64,000 bases of DNA from Tritrichomonas musculus. Taxonomy: Eukaryota > Parabasalia > Tritrichomonadida > Tritrichomonadidae. The stretch covers positions 7,874,001-7,938,000 of the forward strand of contig JAPFFF010000003.1 of the NCBI GenBank assembly GCA_039105265.1. The letters run 5' to 3'. Numbering within the stretch: the first letter of the stretch is position 1; each line of letters begins with the position of its first letter. The notes beneath the pieces are model-generated. The model was not told where the DNA came from. It saw only the letters and a list, made by a program, of their open reading frames with translations, and searched no databases. The position numbers and the translations under genes were made by a program. Shown here in pieces: positions 36,338-46,997 of this stretch.

Positions 36338-36690
36338 TCAATCATCATCGCAGCCGCATATGAGATAACTTGCACAGATAAAGAGGAGGACTTCAACCAA
36401 TCCCATCACAATAGCAGCAATTAATATTTCTTTTTTATTTTTGTTGATATCTTCTTTTATTTTATCATAACAAAGATCATCAACTTCTGTTTGAGGTTTG
36501 TAGCCACAATCTTCTGGTGGCTCAGGATTTCGAAATCCACAACACCGATATTCCTTTTCAATGTTAATTCGTGTCTTTTTGTATTTATCCCGACTCCAGT
36601 TTTTTTCTATTAGATCAATAATTTCGTTTTTGTAAATGACTATAAAAGCGATTGAATGAGTTAAATTAAATCCTCTATTCTTGTTTCATT
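36338..36690 (-). pseudogene. Tetraspanin relic, C-terminal part
   Basis: Minus-strand reading ends at the TGA at 36338-36340. It contains EKEYRCCGFRNPEPPEDCGY, the CCG motif of the large extracellular loop, a further LCYDKIKEDINKNKK, and a final membrane helix IAAIVMGLVEVLLFICASYL followed by ICGCDDD. This is the second half of a four-helix tetraspanin, a membrane organiser with several copies in trichomonads. The frame goes back without any ATG to a stop near 36692, and the first three membrane helices are not found upstream, so it is a truncated copy rather than an intact gene. A 5' exon farther away seems unlikely because no splice-site motif is seen. Confidence 0.65.
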
Positions 36691-36940
36691 TATGATATAT
36701 AATTATCCTGATATTATGTTTAAAATTTTATTATTGCTTTATTTTCTTTTTGATATTTCACTGTTAAAGTTACTTCAATATTTCTAGTAGCCAATATTGA
36801 ATAATTGAATTTGATGTAATTAGGTATTAGATCATTAATCTCTCTTTTGGTTATTAGATAAGATATTAAATAATTAAAAAAGCAGAAATGATTATAAAAC
36901 AATTTATTTTTATTTACAACATTGACACAATGCAGATGCC

Positions 36941-38680
36941 TTAAAATATGTCTTCAAGCTGGATTTCTTCAGCTAGACCATCATCACTTGAATGACTGTC
37001 AGTGGTAAGATTCAAATCAAGACCTTCAGCCATTACTTTTTCAGTCTCGAAGTACTTTCTCATTGGGAAAATCTTCCATTCATCATCGATGTACTCGAGT
37101 CTGCAACAGATTGCATAATGAGACTTCCACGAATCAGCAAAAATTGTGTTTCGAAACAGCAAAGTTTCCTTTTTATCCTCGTATTGTGAAATCAAGAAGA
37201 AGCCGCTTGGAAATGCATTCAAAAGATACGAGTTGCAATACACGTAATAAGTCAGAACTGTGTCTTTATCTATTTGATTCAAATTCAGTGAAATGATTGA
37301 ATTCCAATTGACCTTACCAGGCAATTTTGAAATCAACTTCATATCTTGGTAATCTGATTTTAGCTGATCTTCAATCATCATTGATATTTCAGAATTTATT
37401 TGGCCGTGAGTCTTATCGTAAGCGATGAAATTCTGTTTCCATGGATCAACATATGCAGCCATCCCCGCGGTGTTTGTTGTAGATCCACCAACGTAGAATC
37501 TAATATTAGAGGCATCTTTAAGTTTGTAATCACAAAGTAGATTTGACAATGAAACAGATTTGTAAAGTGGTAAAATATTTGTTCTCAAAAAGTTGATTTT
37601 TTCAAGATTTGGAATTGTTTGCGCTTTCTTAATTATTTTTGAATGAAATTCGCTTTCAAGACTAAGTCTATCAGTGTAGTCAAGGCAAGGATTTTTCAAA
37701 ATTTTCGATTTGTCAAATGTTATCTCGTCTTTTTCTGATAGGAAACGATTGAATTCATATTCGGTCATCTTCATTGAATTCATTTCAATAAAGAAATAAT
37801 ATGGAACAAGATATTTCTTGTTGGGCTGGACATCAACATCAATTGTCTTAATGATTCCAATTGATTGGTTGTTTTTCTTTGTTTTAATAAAGCACTTATC
37901 TGCAAAATGAGCAAAATCTCCACTATTTTCATATGCAAAATTTAATGATATCTTTCCAGAAAAGTCTGCTACGTCTAATATGAAAAAGGTGTATTTTCCA
38001 TCTAATTTGGGAAGTGAAAGCGAGTGAACTTGAGTAAGACCTGTTGGTCCAAGGAAGTATCGATCTAATGAGCTTCGTCCAACTGATTCCCACGAATTTT
38101 CTTTACTCAAATTGTAAAAATAGCCAATTCTATCTATATTTTTATCATCTGGAATTGGAATTGCTTGAAGTAATTCAATTTCTGCAGGATTATTAGCGTG
38201 ATCTTGATTTGGAGAAAATGTTGCCCAAATATGAAGTATTGAATTTGTGTCGTATGATGGCTTAAATTTAATTGGATGGTAGATATTTGGTAAATAGGTA
38301 AATATTAATGTTAATTTTGAATCTTTTGTAAAAGTAGAAATAATTGGAAATTCTTTTTGTATACTGCTTCCTGGATTGTTTAAAATTTGGTCTCCTGGTG
38401 ATTCTGAGATAAATTGATTGAAATTAATAGTAGTGTAACCAATGTAGAAATCATCATTCATAGATCTATATCCATATATATCAAAGCGAAGTTGAATTAG
38501 TTTAAATAAATCAACATTAAAATCGAAATCTAATTTTGGATTTGTAGATTTTCCTTTACTTTTGTATGAACCATAATAATATCTATATGACGAATATGAG
38601 AAACAAGAAACTATTGTTTTTCGTAAGTGATCATTCAAAATAGGAAGATTTTTGGCTTCAAGAACTCTAACATTAATCAT
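36941..38680 (-). CDS. C2-domain-like protein (579 residues)
   Basis: The N-terminus MINVRVLEAKNLPILNDHLR, then SKGKSTNPKLDFDFNVDLF and FDIYGYRSMNDDFYIGYTTI, has the strand pattern of a C2 domain, a lipid- or Ca-binding module. The rest, about residues 120-550, is beta-rich with no further domain I can name; it includes GKYTFFILDVADFSGKISLN and KKYLVPYYFFIEMNSMKMTE. The tail is acidic (DLNLTTDSHSSDDGLAEEIQ). No signal peptide or membrane segment. Peripheral membrane association is inferred from the C2-like head. ATG at 38678-38680. Confidence 0.65.
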   Translation of the reverse strand: MINVRVLEAKNLPILNDHLRKTIVSCFSYSSYRYYYGSYKSKGKSTNPKLDFDFNVDLFKLIQLRFDIYGYRSMNDDFYIGYTTINFNQFISESPGDQILNNPGSSIQKEFPIISTFTKDSKLTLIFTYLPNIYHPIKFKPSYDTNSILHIWATFSPNQDHANNPAEIELLQAIPIPDDKNIDRIGYFYNLSKENSWESVGRSSLDRYFLGPTGLTQVHSLSLPKLDGKYTFFILDVADFSGKISLNFAYENSGDFAHFADKCFIKTKKNNQSIGIIKTIDVDVQPNKKYLVPYYFFIEMNSMKMTEYEFNRFLSEKDEITFDKSKILKNPCLDYTDRLSLESEFHSKIIKKAQTIPNLEKINFLRTNILPLYKSVSLSNLLCDYKLKDASNIRFYVGGSTTNTAGMAAYVDPWKQNFIAYDKTHGQINSEISMMIEDQLKSDYQDMKLISKLPGKVNWNSIISLNLNQIDKDTVLTYYVYCNSYLLNAFPSGFFLISQYEDKKETLLFRNTIFADSWKSHYAICCRLEYIDDEWKIFPMRKYFETEKVMAEGLDLNLTTDSHSSDDGLAEEIQLEDIF

Positions 38681-39600
38681 ATTTCAAAATGCAAAATAAA
38701 ATAAAGTAAAAGATTTTAAAGATTTTTTTCTTTATTTTTTCAAAGGCCAAAGTAAAAAAAGTACTCAAAAAAATTCAGAGGATATTTTTTTTATTTATTC
38801 AAAAGTATCCTCTGAATTTTTGAATTAAAAAAATTATTTCAAGCAAAATTCAATCAGGAAATGGTGGTTTTTAAACCACATTATTTTTTTATAAAATTTG
38901 GAAATATTTCGCTATTTAAAATATAAATCTCAAATATAATATGTTTTCAATAACAAATATTATCTGTTTTATATGCAATTATAATATATCATCAAAAATT
39001 AAACCAAAATATTTTAATTATGCATTATTATTATTCTAGAGTGAATTAAACCATTGATTAATAGAAAGATTTTGCCATTTAATTTACTTCTTTCAATATC
39101 TTTTGTCCTTATCTTTATAACAAAAATTTCTATCTTTTGATGTGAAAAATCAACAAAAAAATTGATCTAATTTCTTCAGTAAAATGTAGTCTTGTCTTTT
39201 CATTTGAATTCTTTTTGTATTTCTTTTGATTAAAGTGGCACAATCAACGAATGGATTTTGATATCCTTTCTTGATCAAATATCCTGATAAACCATTGACA
39301 ATAATCTTCCAATTTCCATTTCATATTAAATATTGGAATCTATAAAAAGGTATAAAAAGGTAACCTTAGCTTATTAAACTTATTTTTGGATTATTTTTTT
39401 GAAAATAGAACTAAAAAAGAAATATTTCACCAATAAATTAGAATAAAATTGAGGTAATGATCCAAATGAAAAAAAAATATTGTGAAATTCATCTTATATA
39501 TTATCAAAATAAAAGATAAAGAACAAATAAATAAGGCAAAAAATAAAATTTTTATTAATTAGTAAAAGCAACAATAATAAAAAGTAAAATAAATATTATT
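38681..39600. other. Non-coding spacer with one hairpin
   Basis: AT-rich, no supportable gene. The only structure seen is an inverted repeat at 38764-38823: TCAAAAAAATTCAGAGGATA and TATCCTCTGAATTTTTGA separated by about 20 bases of T-rich loop. It could be the short core of a MITE or a transcript hairpin. Confidence 0.6.
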
Positions 39601-40206
39601 TCATTTGAGACTTAGCAATTCTGGGATTAATCTCAGAATATCTTCTTTATGTTGATGAAGGTAGATCAAAATTCGATTACTCTCACTCGAGTAATTTTTG
39701 AAATACTTATCAATAGAGCGTGTTTCTTCACGAGACATTTTGGGCAAAATAAGCGAACTACAAATTGTGTTGTGTATTTTGGTTACCAATTTTTTAGGAA
39801 ACTTGGCTTTTTTTGTAAAAATTTGATAAAAGAATAATTTGAATGAAAGTTCTTTTGGGGAAAGATCAACTTTCGTTTTCGAACCATTTGTCATGGTTCT
39901 ACCAGTTGTTCTTTCTGTTAAAAATTCATTCTGATTTATTTGTGAATGCTTATCTGTTTCATTATTATTATCATCCTCGGCTTTTGGAAAATCATCAATA
40001 AAAGACATGTCAATACTTTCAATTTTATTATTAGGGATGGCAAAACCTAATATTTCATCTGGATCAAAGAAGGGATCTAATCCGAAATAATCATACTGAT
40101 CCAAATCTGTATTACTAAAGTTCAAAAAAGACTCATCTTGAATATTAATTGGCCAAGGAACTTTTCTTTCTGGGTCGAATGACCCATCAGGTGCTTTGGA
40201 CATCAT
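39601..40206 (-). CDS. Acidic trichomonad protein of 201 residues, unknown
   Basis: It starts MMSKAPDGSFDPERKVPWPI at two adjacent ATGs (40201-40206). The N-terminal half is acidic and aromatic (SNTDLDQYDYFGLDPFFDPD). The C-terminal half is helical and basic (LSFKLFFYQIFTKKAKFPKK and SREETRSIDKYFKNYSSES), ending ILRLIPELLSLK. The acidic N-terminus with a helical basic C-terminus could suit a transcription regulator, but no domain is recognised. An initiator-like TCATTTTTAT lies just upstream, supporting it as an expressed gene. Confidence 0.6.
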   Translation of the reverse strand: MMSKAPDGSFDPERKVPWPINIQDESFLNFSNTDLDQYDYFGLDPFFDPDEILGFAIPNNKIESIDMSFIDDFPKAEDDNNNETDKHSQINQNEFLTERTTGRTMTNGSKTKVDLSPKELSFKLFFYQIFTKKAKFPKKLVTKIHNTICSSLILPKMSREETRSIDKYFKNYSSESNRILIYLHQHKEDILRLIPELLSLK

Positions 40207-40208
40207 AA

Positions 40209-40217
40209 TAAAAATGA
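40209..40217 (-). promoter_or_regulatory. Initiator-like element before the 201-residue gene
   Basis: TCATTTTTATTATG on the minus strand leads straight into the first ATG; a good match to the trichomonad initiator. Confidence 0.5.
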
Positions 40218-40442
40218 TTTGAAATTTTGAAAATTTTGAAAAATTAGAAAAAAATTTTCAACCATTCAATTTTTCAAAATGAAAATTTTGGCATCTCCAA
40301 AATATTTTTATTATTAAAAAGTTTATTTTGAATCAAGATATTAAAAAATGTGATATATTAAAATGAATTAATTAATTTATTTAGGGTAAAATTTTTTACT
40401 TCCACTTTTCCCTATATTTTCAATCAATTTTGAATGTTATGA

Positions 40443-40570
40443 TGCGTTGATTTGTTCTTCATGAAAATGGAATAGCGAATTTGTTGAACTATTAATGAGA
40501 CAGGAAGGCATTGATATCAACATGAAAAATATTTTAAATCAAAGACATTCATTATATTCATTATATTCAA
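40443..40570 (+). pseudogene. Ankyrin-repeat gene relic
   Basis: Plus-strand reading gives a decayed repeat: SEFVELLMRQEGIDINMKNI with NQRHSLY after it, the helix-loop pattern of trichomonad ankyrin repeats. A stop codon lies just upstream in the same frame (near 40458) and the similarity ends before 40600. A 94-codon frame from 40495 covers part of it but then runs into a MITE, so no intact gene is present. It lies 0.8 kb upstream of the full-length ankyrin gene at 41354. Confidence 0.6.
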
Positions 40571-40678
40571 ATCTAACATTTATCATGGTTACTGAAAAAT
40601 TGAATGATTTATGGAATTTTGAAATACATTATTACTATTTCGCCTTAAAATTAATTTTGTTCAATATCTTGCCATGTA

Positions 40679-40834
40679 CAGTAGCAGGAAAAATAAAGAA
40701 CATCATTGAATTAACTAGGAATAAACTTCTGAAAACCTTTGAAAAAGTTTCAATTTTTTTTTTTTTTTCTGATTTTTAGTAATAATGTTTATTCCTAGTT
40801 AATTCTATAAAGTTCCTAGTTTTTTCGATTACTG
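40679..40834. mobile_element. TA-flanked MITE of 156 bp
   Basis: Imperfect inverted ends of about 45 bases begin CAGTAGCAGG on the left and, on the minus strand, CAGTAATCG on the right. Perfect inner arms GAATTAACTAGGAATAAAC (40707-40725) and its complement (40786-40804) follow. TA borders lie at 40677-40678 and 40835-40836. CAGT ends with TA borders fit Tc1/mariner-type MITEs. No coding capacity. Confidence 0.7.
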
Positions 40835-41353
40835 TATTTATTCCTGAGGATTTTACAAACAGTGATCGTATTCTCAATTTTCAATTGAATCCTTATTGGT
40901 CAGATAATTTTTTATGATGAGAAATAAAGGCTTGTTGAATAATTACTCTTGATTCCTAAATAAAGCCTTACATTTTAACAAAATCAAGAGTAATTATAGA
41001 GAATAATACAGATATTTCACAAAAGATAGAATTTGAACATCTTTGTTTTGGTGTTGATGTCTACTAATATTCGGATTCCATCTTATATTTAAATTATATT
41101 CTAAGCAAATTTTTGTTTTTTATTATGCATTCATTTATTGTAAGCTAATATTTTGAATAAATGCTTCTATTTCTCTTGAATAATGAAAAATTTGATTATT
41201 TGAATGAGAATTCAAATTTCAAAGGGAGTTGATACAGAAACAGACAAAAATTAAATTCCATATTGAATTTTTGAAAAAACTTTATTGTTTTTTCGAAAAT
41301 TTTAATTGAAATTTTATAAAGTGAATTTTTTTTTTTATCGCTAAAATTTTCAA

Positions 41354-44300
41354 ATGTGGGGTGCTCATAGACCTGGGTTTATTCAAGATACAATTGTATT
41401 TTGTAGTAGTAGATATACAAAAACCGCTAATGTCGAATCCGGTCCTCAAAGTATTTTCTTACTCTCCGAATTAAATTCAATCTCAATTTTTGATAACATT
41501 CCCAAAGATTTTACAATTTCAACCAAAAAAGGTCAATATCATTTTAATTTAGAAATGTTGAAAGAAACGAGTCCTGTTATTACCGAATTTGTCAGATCGA
41601 ATCCAGCAGAAAGCCAATATTTTCTTAATATAAACGACGAAGTAAATGTTTTATATAAATTTGAACAATTATTTCTCGGCAAAATAGTCATTTTTACCGA
41701 AGATGAAATACCATATTCGCAACTCATTACGAAAGAATTAAAGATTAAAAACATGCCGAATTGTTTAAAACCAGACAGTTTACGGACCAATGATACCAAT
41801 TCCAATTCTAGCTTTGTCCAAGGCACAGTTAGTGTCGAAATAAACAAAAGCTGTCTTGTCAACTTTTTGAATAGAAATCAATATCAATCATTCAAAATTA
41901 CCACAAAGAAAAATGAATATCAATGCAATATTTTTGGAATTTATAGTTCAAACGTTCTCCGTTCAATTGTTCAGAGAAATCAAGCGCAAAATCAATTTTT
42001 TTACGATTTCGAAGATGAATATGGTGAATTTCAGTCAATTTGTGATTTTTTCAATTTCAAAATAATTGACATCAATAGTAACAACATGGAATTTTTGAAA
42101 GAAATTGTTGATGATCTTCAAATTGAATGTATAAAAGGTCAAATAAACAATTTTATCGAAAATTACAAAAAAAATTCACAAAAAATTGACGAAAATCAAA
42201 CGGTTATTGATTCAATTGATCAACTTTTTGAATTGCTCTTAAACATAAAAACCGACGGTTTGAATAAAGTTAAGAATTTGATCATTCAATCTAAGTGGTC
42301 GAAAGAAACAGAAAAAGTTCAAGAATTGGCCGCTTTTATCATTCAAATTGTCAAACCAACTTTTTCACTACAAAATGAAATGGCAGATTTGCTAATTGCG
42401 CTGAATAATGAAGCTGATGAAACGGACCCTTTGAAAACCTTGCTTCCTTTCATTGTCGACAACTTGATGATTTATTACATGCCACAAAAATGTCCGCCAA
42501 TTGAAGACAGAAAGAAAGATGAAGATTCAAATCCAAACCAAAACCAGCCATTTCGATTTGGACAATTGAGTCACATGCAAAACAATCAACCTGAGACTTC
42601 GTATATAAATGAGCCTGTTAGTTTGAGTAGCAAGTGTGTTTATTCGTTTATTCGAATTCTGTACAAGAAAGGAATCATTCCTAAAGAAAGGATTCTTGAA
42701 ACGTTAAAAAATTACAATTTACAGAACAAATCATTGAATATATTCTTCTTGCCTGAAATAATTGAGGTCAATCCTAAAAGCGTCAGTTCGTTAACAAAGA
42801 TAAATACTTATCAAAATGATTATAAATATGGATCTTATTCACAAAAAGTTAGTCAAAATTTTATGAGTCTTGACATTGTTTTTTTTATTAAACAATACTT
42901 GCCTGATAAAATATCCATTTATGAAAAAATGCTCGATAAAATGGAGCCTGATGACGAGTTAACGCTATCAATAAGAATTGATGACGTTGACACGTTACAG
43001 AAGATTATTTCAAGAAATGAAATCGATGTGAAAAAAGCTGTTGTTCCTTACAACATTTTTGACGATTTCGAAGAAAATTTGAATTATTTGAATTATGCTG
43101 CTTATTGTGGTTCATTGAAATGCTTCAAATATTTGTTGTTAAATCACGATGAAGTTGGTGAGATGACATTTTATTTTGCTGTTTACGGAGGTAATGTTGA
43201 AATTATTAAAATTGTTGATCAAAAAATTCCTGACATTTCAATATATGACCAAAGTGATGGCCCGAATTCATCTCGTGTTCCAAATAAAGGATTCAGAATT
43301 AATCAAAATAATAAAATTAATTATGGTTCTGTTTGGTTCAACAACAACAACTTAAATTGTTATGGTTTCAATAATTACAATAGTAATGAATTTGATCCAA
43401 AAAAGAATACAAAATGTTTTGATATTAATTTGCAGTTTGTTACTTCATTTAAAGGATTTAACACAACTCGTTTGAATTATTGTAATGTTAATAACATTAT
43501 TGCATCAGCAATTGCATTCCATAGAAATGATCTTTTCGATTGGATTTTTGAGAAAGAATTTGTGAGTAAAAGAAAAATTGGAAATGAATTGATAAATCTG
43601 GCAATTTTTTCTGCACAAAATGGAAATGCTCATGCATTGATTGAAATCATTGATAAAGGATTCGACATCTCTTCGAGTTCAATTTGTGGTGATGTCATTT
43701 ATTTTTCTGCAAAAAACGGTTTTGGTATACTTACTCAATTATTAATGAGTATTGTGAAAAATAATTTTCTGTCAAATGATTCGAATTTGTTTATTTATAA
43801 ATCATCTGTTCTCTTCGGAAATTTGTCGATATTTAAATTGTTCGTTGAGCAAATTAATCTCTCTGTTCATGATCTTGAACAAATCATTTTGATTGCTATT
43901 GAGATGAACTACGAAAGCATTGTTACTTATGTTTTCAATCATTTTGAAGAATTCGATTTTCTGTTAAATAAAAACTTTGTAGTTAAATCGTTAGAAAATT
44001 CAATTAAGACTTCAAAAAGTTCTGATTTGTTCATCTTTTTGAATGATCAATTTAAAAAGTTGAGACCTGAATTAATTAATACAAAATTGTACGTTAAATT
44101 GTTAGATTGTGCTTGTTTGTATTCAAATATATCGGCAACTGAAATTATAACCGATTTTATTTTGAATGAAAGTCAAAACTTCAACTTTTCAAATGCCTTT
44201 ATTAAGGCCTCTTCTTCTGGTGCGATGGAAATATGTCATTATTTCATTGACAAGAAAGTTTACATTAATTATTATGAGTTTTCATACAAAGTAGAAAAGC

Positions 44301-46369
44301 TTGGTTCAATTGATGCTGAACTTTTTGAGATAATTTACAACAATGTGCACTCAAGCATAAAGTACCAACTTTTGAAATGTATTAATGAAAGCATTAAAAA
44401 GAAGAATAAAAAATTAATTGAATTTTTGTTGATGCAAAATGCACAAATTGACACTTCTTTATTTGAAGCTGTTCGAACACACGATGTAGCAATTGTTGAT
44501 TTAATCCTTAAATATAACAGTGAGCCATCATTTGTAAACAAGAAGTCTATGTATGGAACTGCAATTCATATTGCATCATCATCGAAAGATTTAGATATTG
44601 TTAAACGTCTTCTTTCTGTTCCAGGAATCAATCCTGGCCTATTTAACAAGTCTCATGAAAATGCGTTATCAGCAGCGATAACGAATTATGATATAGAAAT
44701 TGTTGACGCGATTCTCAATTTTTATGGGGAAGGAATTGTAAACAATACTTCACTTGTTATGAATGCTTTTCAAACGATACAAACTAATTTGAAAGGAACA
44801 CAAGTTGACAAACTTATGTGGAACATTGTCATGCGTTTCTTATCAATAAAATCACTTGATCCTAATGTTATACTTGATTCAACATTGTTGTTTAAAGCTT
44901 GCTCACAAAATGAAATTGAAGCTGTTGAATTTATGTTAAAATTAGATAAAATCGATGTGAATCAATATCAGCCTTCCACTTATTACATACCTCTTATTGT
45001 GGCAATTAATGAAAATAACACCAAGATTGCCGAGCTTTTAATTCAGCAGCCACAGACAGACATAAATCTGACCAGTTATAATGGTGAGTCAGCATTATTA
45101 TTTGCCGTTAAAAATAAGCAACAAGAAATAATTGAACTTCTTGTAAATGATGAACGTTTTGATCAAAATGAAAGCAAGCTTTGTTTGGCTTTACTTTTGG
45201 CAAAGGATGAAATATTTGATCAGCTTTGTTCTTTGAGTTTTCTTGACGTTAATCATCCTATTTCTTTATTGAAGAAAGATGAATCATCAATGATTCAGCA
45301 TTCTTATATCTCATACAAAACAACAGCACTTGTTCATTTAACAAGGATCAACGATGTTGACAAGATAGACATGATTCTTAAGCATCCTTCTTTTGATAAA
45401 TACAAGTCAGATGTTTACACTGCTATTTTTTATTCTGTTGCCGAGAATAACATCGTCTTGTTCAGAAAGTTGATTCAGTTGATTGATGGAGATATAAACA
45501 TTTATGACAAGAAAGGAAGAAGTCTCCTTGTTGTTGCTGCTATTCATTCAAGTGGCGACATCATTGATGAGCTTTTAAATGACCCGCAATTTGATCCACA
45601 GAAAGGACAGATTTGCCAAGCTTTTATTGAGTCATTTTCAAATCCATCTCAATATCATCAAGCTCCTGCAATCCCTAACATGGCATTCGGGAATGTTCCT
45701 TTAAATTTCTTCCAATTGACTGTCTTGAATCAAGGACAGATACCTAACATAATCACTGTAATTGCAACAATGAATCGAATTTACAATTACGACTTTAATC
45801 ATTCAAAATCGATCGATTTCAATGAATTGAATCAAATCGATGAAAAGTCATTCTTCACATCAATTCGTTTTCATTATGACGAAGTTGGTGATGTGTCAGA
45901 TTTCTTGCTTGAACATGGAGTTGATCCAAACAAGCCTGATTCAAATGGAGTCTTTCCTTTGGAACACGCAATTTCAATAGGTTCGTCTGATTTAGTAATC
46001 TCTTTATTAAACTCAGAGAGAATTGACTTCTCGGTCTTCTTTGGCCAGAGTAAAATGACTTATTTGCACTTGGCTGCAATGAAAGGTGACGGTTTTATTC
46101 TAAAACTCTTTTTGGATAAAAATGTCATCGATATCAATTCAACTGATGAACTAGGCGAAACTCCTTTGATGACTGCTTGCAAGGCGAGAAATATTGATAT
46201 TGTTGATATGCTATTTCAGAGAGATGATCTTGACTTTTTGCACTGCAATAAGGAAGGGAAAGATGCGATTGACATTATTAAGCAGCTGTCAACAAAGGAA
46301 GCAGAAAATGCAAGGAAGAGTAAAGATGATTACCACAATAAAATAATTGAATTAATAAACGAAAAATAA
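41354..46369 (+). CDS. BTB-like and ankyrin-repeat protein, 1671 residues
   Basis: Two BTB-like modules open the protein: DFTISTKKGQYHFNLEMLKE with VITEFVRSNP (about residues 50-140) and SFKITTKKNEYQCNIFGIYS with VLRSIVQRNQ (about 175-270). A helical region and then a long ankyrin array follow. Recognisable repeats include NYAAYCGSLKCFKYLLLNHD, AIHIASSSKDLDIVKRLLSV, PLIVAINENNTKIAELLIQQ, LLFAVKNKQQEIIELLVNDE and the terminal TPLMTACKARNIDIVDMLFQ. Trichomonads have very large ankyrin families, often of DUF3447 type with such heads; roles are mostly unknown and protein binding is inferred. No signal peptide or membrane helix. ATG at 41354 follows TTTTCAAATG. The frame looks intact. Confidence 0.85.
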   Translation: MWGAHRPGFIQDTIVFCSSRYTKTANVESGPQSIFLLSELNSISIFDNIPKDFTISTKKGQYHFNLEMLKETSPVITEFVRSNPAESQYFLNINDEVNVLYKFEQLFLGKIVIFTEDEIPYSQLITKELKIKNMPNCLKPDSLRTNDTNSNSSFVQGTVSVEINKSCLVNFLNRNQYQSFKITTKKNEYQCNIFGIYSSNVLRSIVQRNQAQNQFFYDFEDEYGEFQSICDFFNFKIIDINSNNMEFLKEIVDDLQIECIKGQINNFIENYKKNSQKIDENQTVIDSIDQLFELLLNIKTDGLNKVKNLIIQSKWSKETEKVQELAAFIIQIVKPTFSLQNEMADLLIALNNEADETDPLKTLLPFIVDNLMIYYMPQKCPPIEDRKKDEDSNPNQNQPFRFGQLSHMQNNQPETSYINEPVSLSSKCVYSFIRILYKKGIIPKERILETLKNYNLQNKSLNIFFLPEIIEVNPKSVSSLTKINTYQNDYKYGSYSQKVSQNFMSLDIVFFIKQYLPDKISIYEKMLDKMEPDDELTLSIRIDDVDTLQKIISRNEIDVKKAVVPYNIFDDFEENLNYLNYAAYCGSLKCFKYLLLNHDEVGEMTFYFAVYGGNVEIIKIVDQKIPDISIYDQSDGPNSSRVPNKGFRINQNNKINYGSVWFNNNNLNCYGFNNYNSNEFDPKKNTKCFDINLQFVTSFKGFNTTRLNYCNVNNIIASAIAFHRNDLFDWIFEKEFVSKRKIGNELINLAIFSAQNGNAHALIEIIDKGFDISSSSICGDVIYFSAKNGFGILTQLLMSIVKNNFLSNDSNLFIYKSSVLFGNLSIFKLFVEQINLSVHDLEQIILIAIEMNYESIVTYVFNHFEEFDFLLNKNFVVKSLENSIKTSKSSDLFIFLNDQFKKLRPELINTKLYVKLLDCACLYSNISATEIITDFILNESQNFNFSNAFIKASSSGAMEICHYFIDKKVYINYYEFSYKVEKLGSIDAELFEIIYNNVHSSIKYQLLKCINESIKKKNKKLIEFLLMQNAQIDTSLFEAVRTHDVAIVDLILKYNSEPSFVNKKSMYGTAIHIASSSKDLDIVKRLLSVPGINPGLFNKSHENALSAAITNYDIEIVDAILNFYGEGIVNNTSLVMNAFQTIQTNLKGTQVDKLMWNIVMRFLSIKSLDPNVILDSTLLFKACSQNEIEAVEFMLKLDKIDVNQYQPSTYYIPLIVAINENNTKIAELLIQQPQTDINLTSYNGESALLFAVKNKQQEIIELLVNDERFDQNESKLCLALLLAKDEIFDQLCSLSFLDVNHPISLLKKDESSMIQHSYISYKTTALVHLTRINDVDKIDMILKHPSFDKYKSDVYTAIFYSVAENNIVLFRKLIQLIDGDINIYDKKGRSLLVVAAIHSSGDIIDELLNDPQFDPQKGQICQAFIESFSNPSQYHQAPAIPNMAFGNVPLNFFQLTVLNQGQIPNIITVIATMNRIYNYDFNHSKSIDFNELNQIDEKSFFTSIRFHYDEVGDVSDFLLEHGVDPNKPDSNGVFPLEHAISIGSSDLVISLLNSERIDFSVFFGQSKMTYLHLAAMKGDGFILKLFLDKNVIDINSTDELGETPLMTACKARNIDIVDMLFQRDDLDFLHCNKEGKDAIDIIKQLSTKEAENARKSKDDYHNKIIELINEK

Positions 46370-46997
46370 ATGTATAAAAGTTAAAGGCAATAGCCAAAAT
46401 TATTAAATAAAATAAAGATACCTTTATTTATTGGGAAAAGATTATTTGATATTAGAATTGTGAATTGAAATGAAATTTCATGTTGACAATGCAAACTCAT
46501 TTTTTTTTTATATATATTAGATTTTTTGGAGTTTGCAATATCCTATTATTTGTTAAACAATTGCTTTTAATTCAAATTCATTATGATTCAAAGTTTATTG
46601 AATTTATATGCTATTTTGATTAGCAGTGGTGTAAGTTTTAGAAATAAAAGATATTATTAAATACTGGCTGCAAATCAAAATCATTTCCATTCACAGTATA
46701 AATTAGGAGTTATTTATTCTGTAAAAAATATATAATAATATATAAATAAAGCAATTTATTATTACCATCTAGCAGCAAATTAGCATCATCCATCTGCACA
46801 TTAATCTAAGAATTATTTATATAAATTTTATTATTTTAAAAAGAAATTTAGATAAATGTTTTTGCCATTACTTTTGATTGATATATATTAAATTTCAAAC
46901 AAATTTTGGAAATATTTATTTTTGAAAAAGATATTTTGAAAAAAAGTTTTGGCCAAAAATACGTTATTTAAGTTACCCATAAAAAAATTTTTTTAAA
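46370..46997. other. Non-coding spacer
   Basis: AT-rich. Two loosely similar segments (GCAAATCAAAATCATTTCC near 46668 and GCAAATTAGCATCATCC near 46773) are the only pattern seen; no gene or clear element. Confidence 0.5.

Noticed and set aside
40495-40779. A 94-codon plus-strand frame from an ATG-like start
   Set aside because: Its first part is an ankyrin relic and its second part lies inside a MITE; not a gene.
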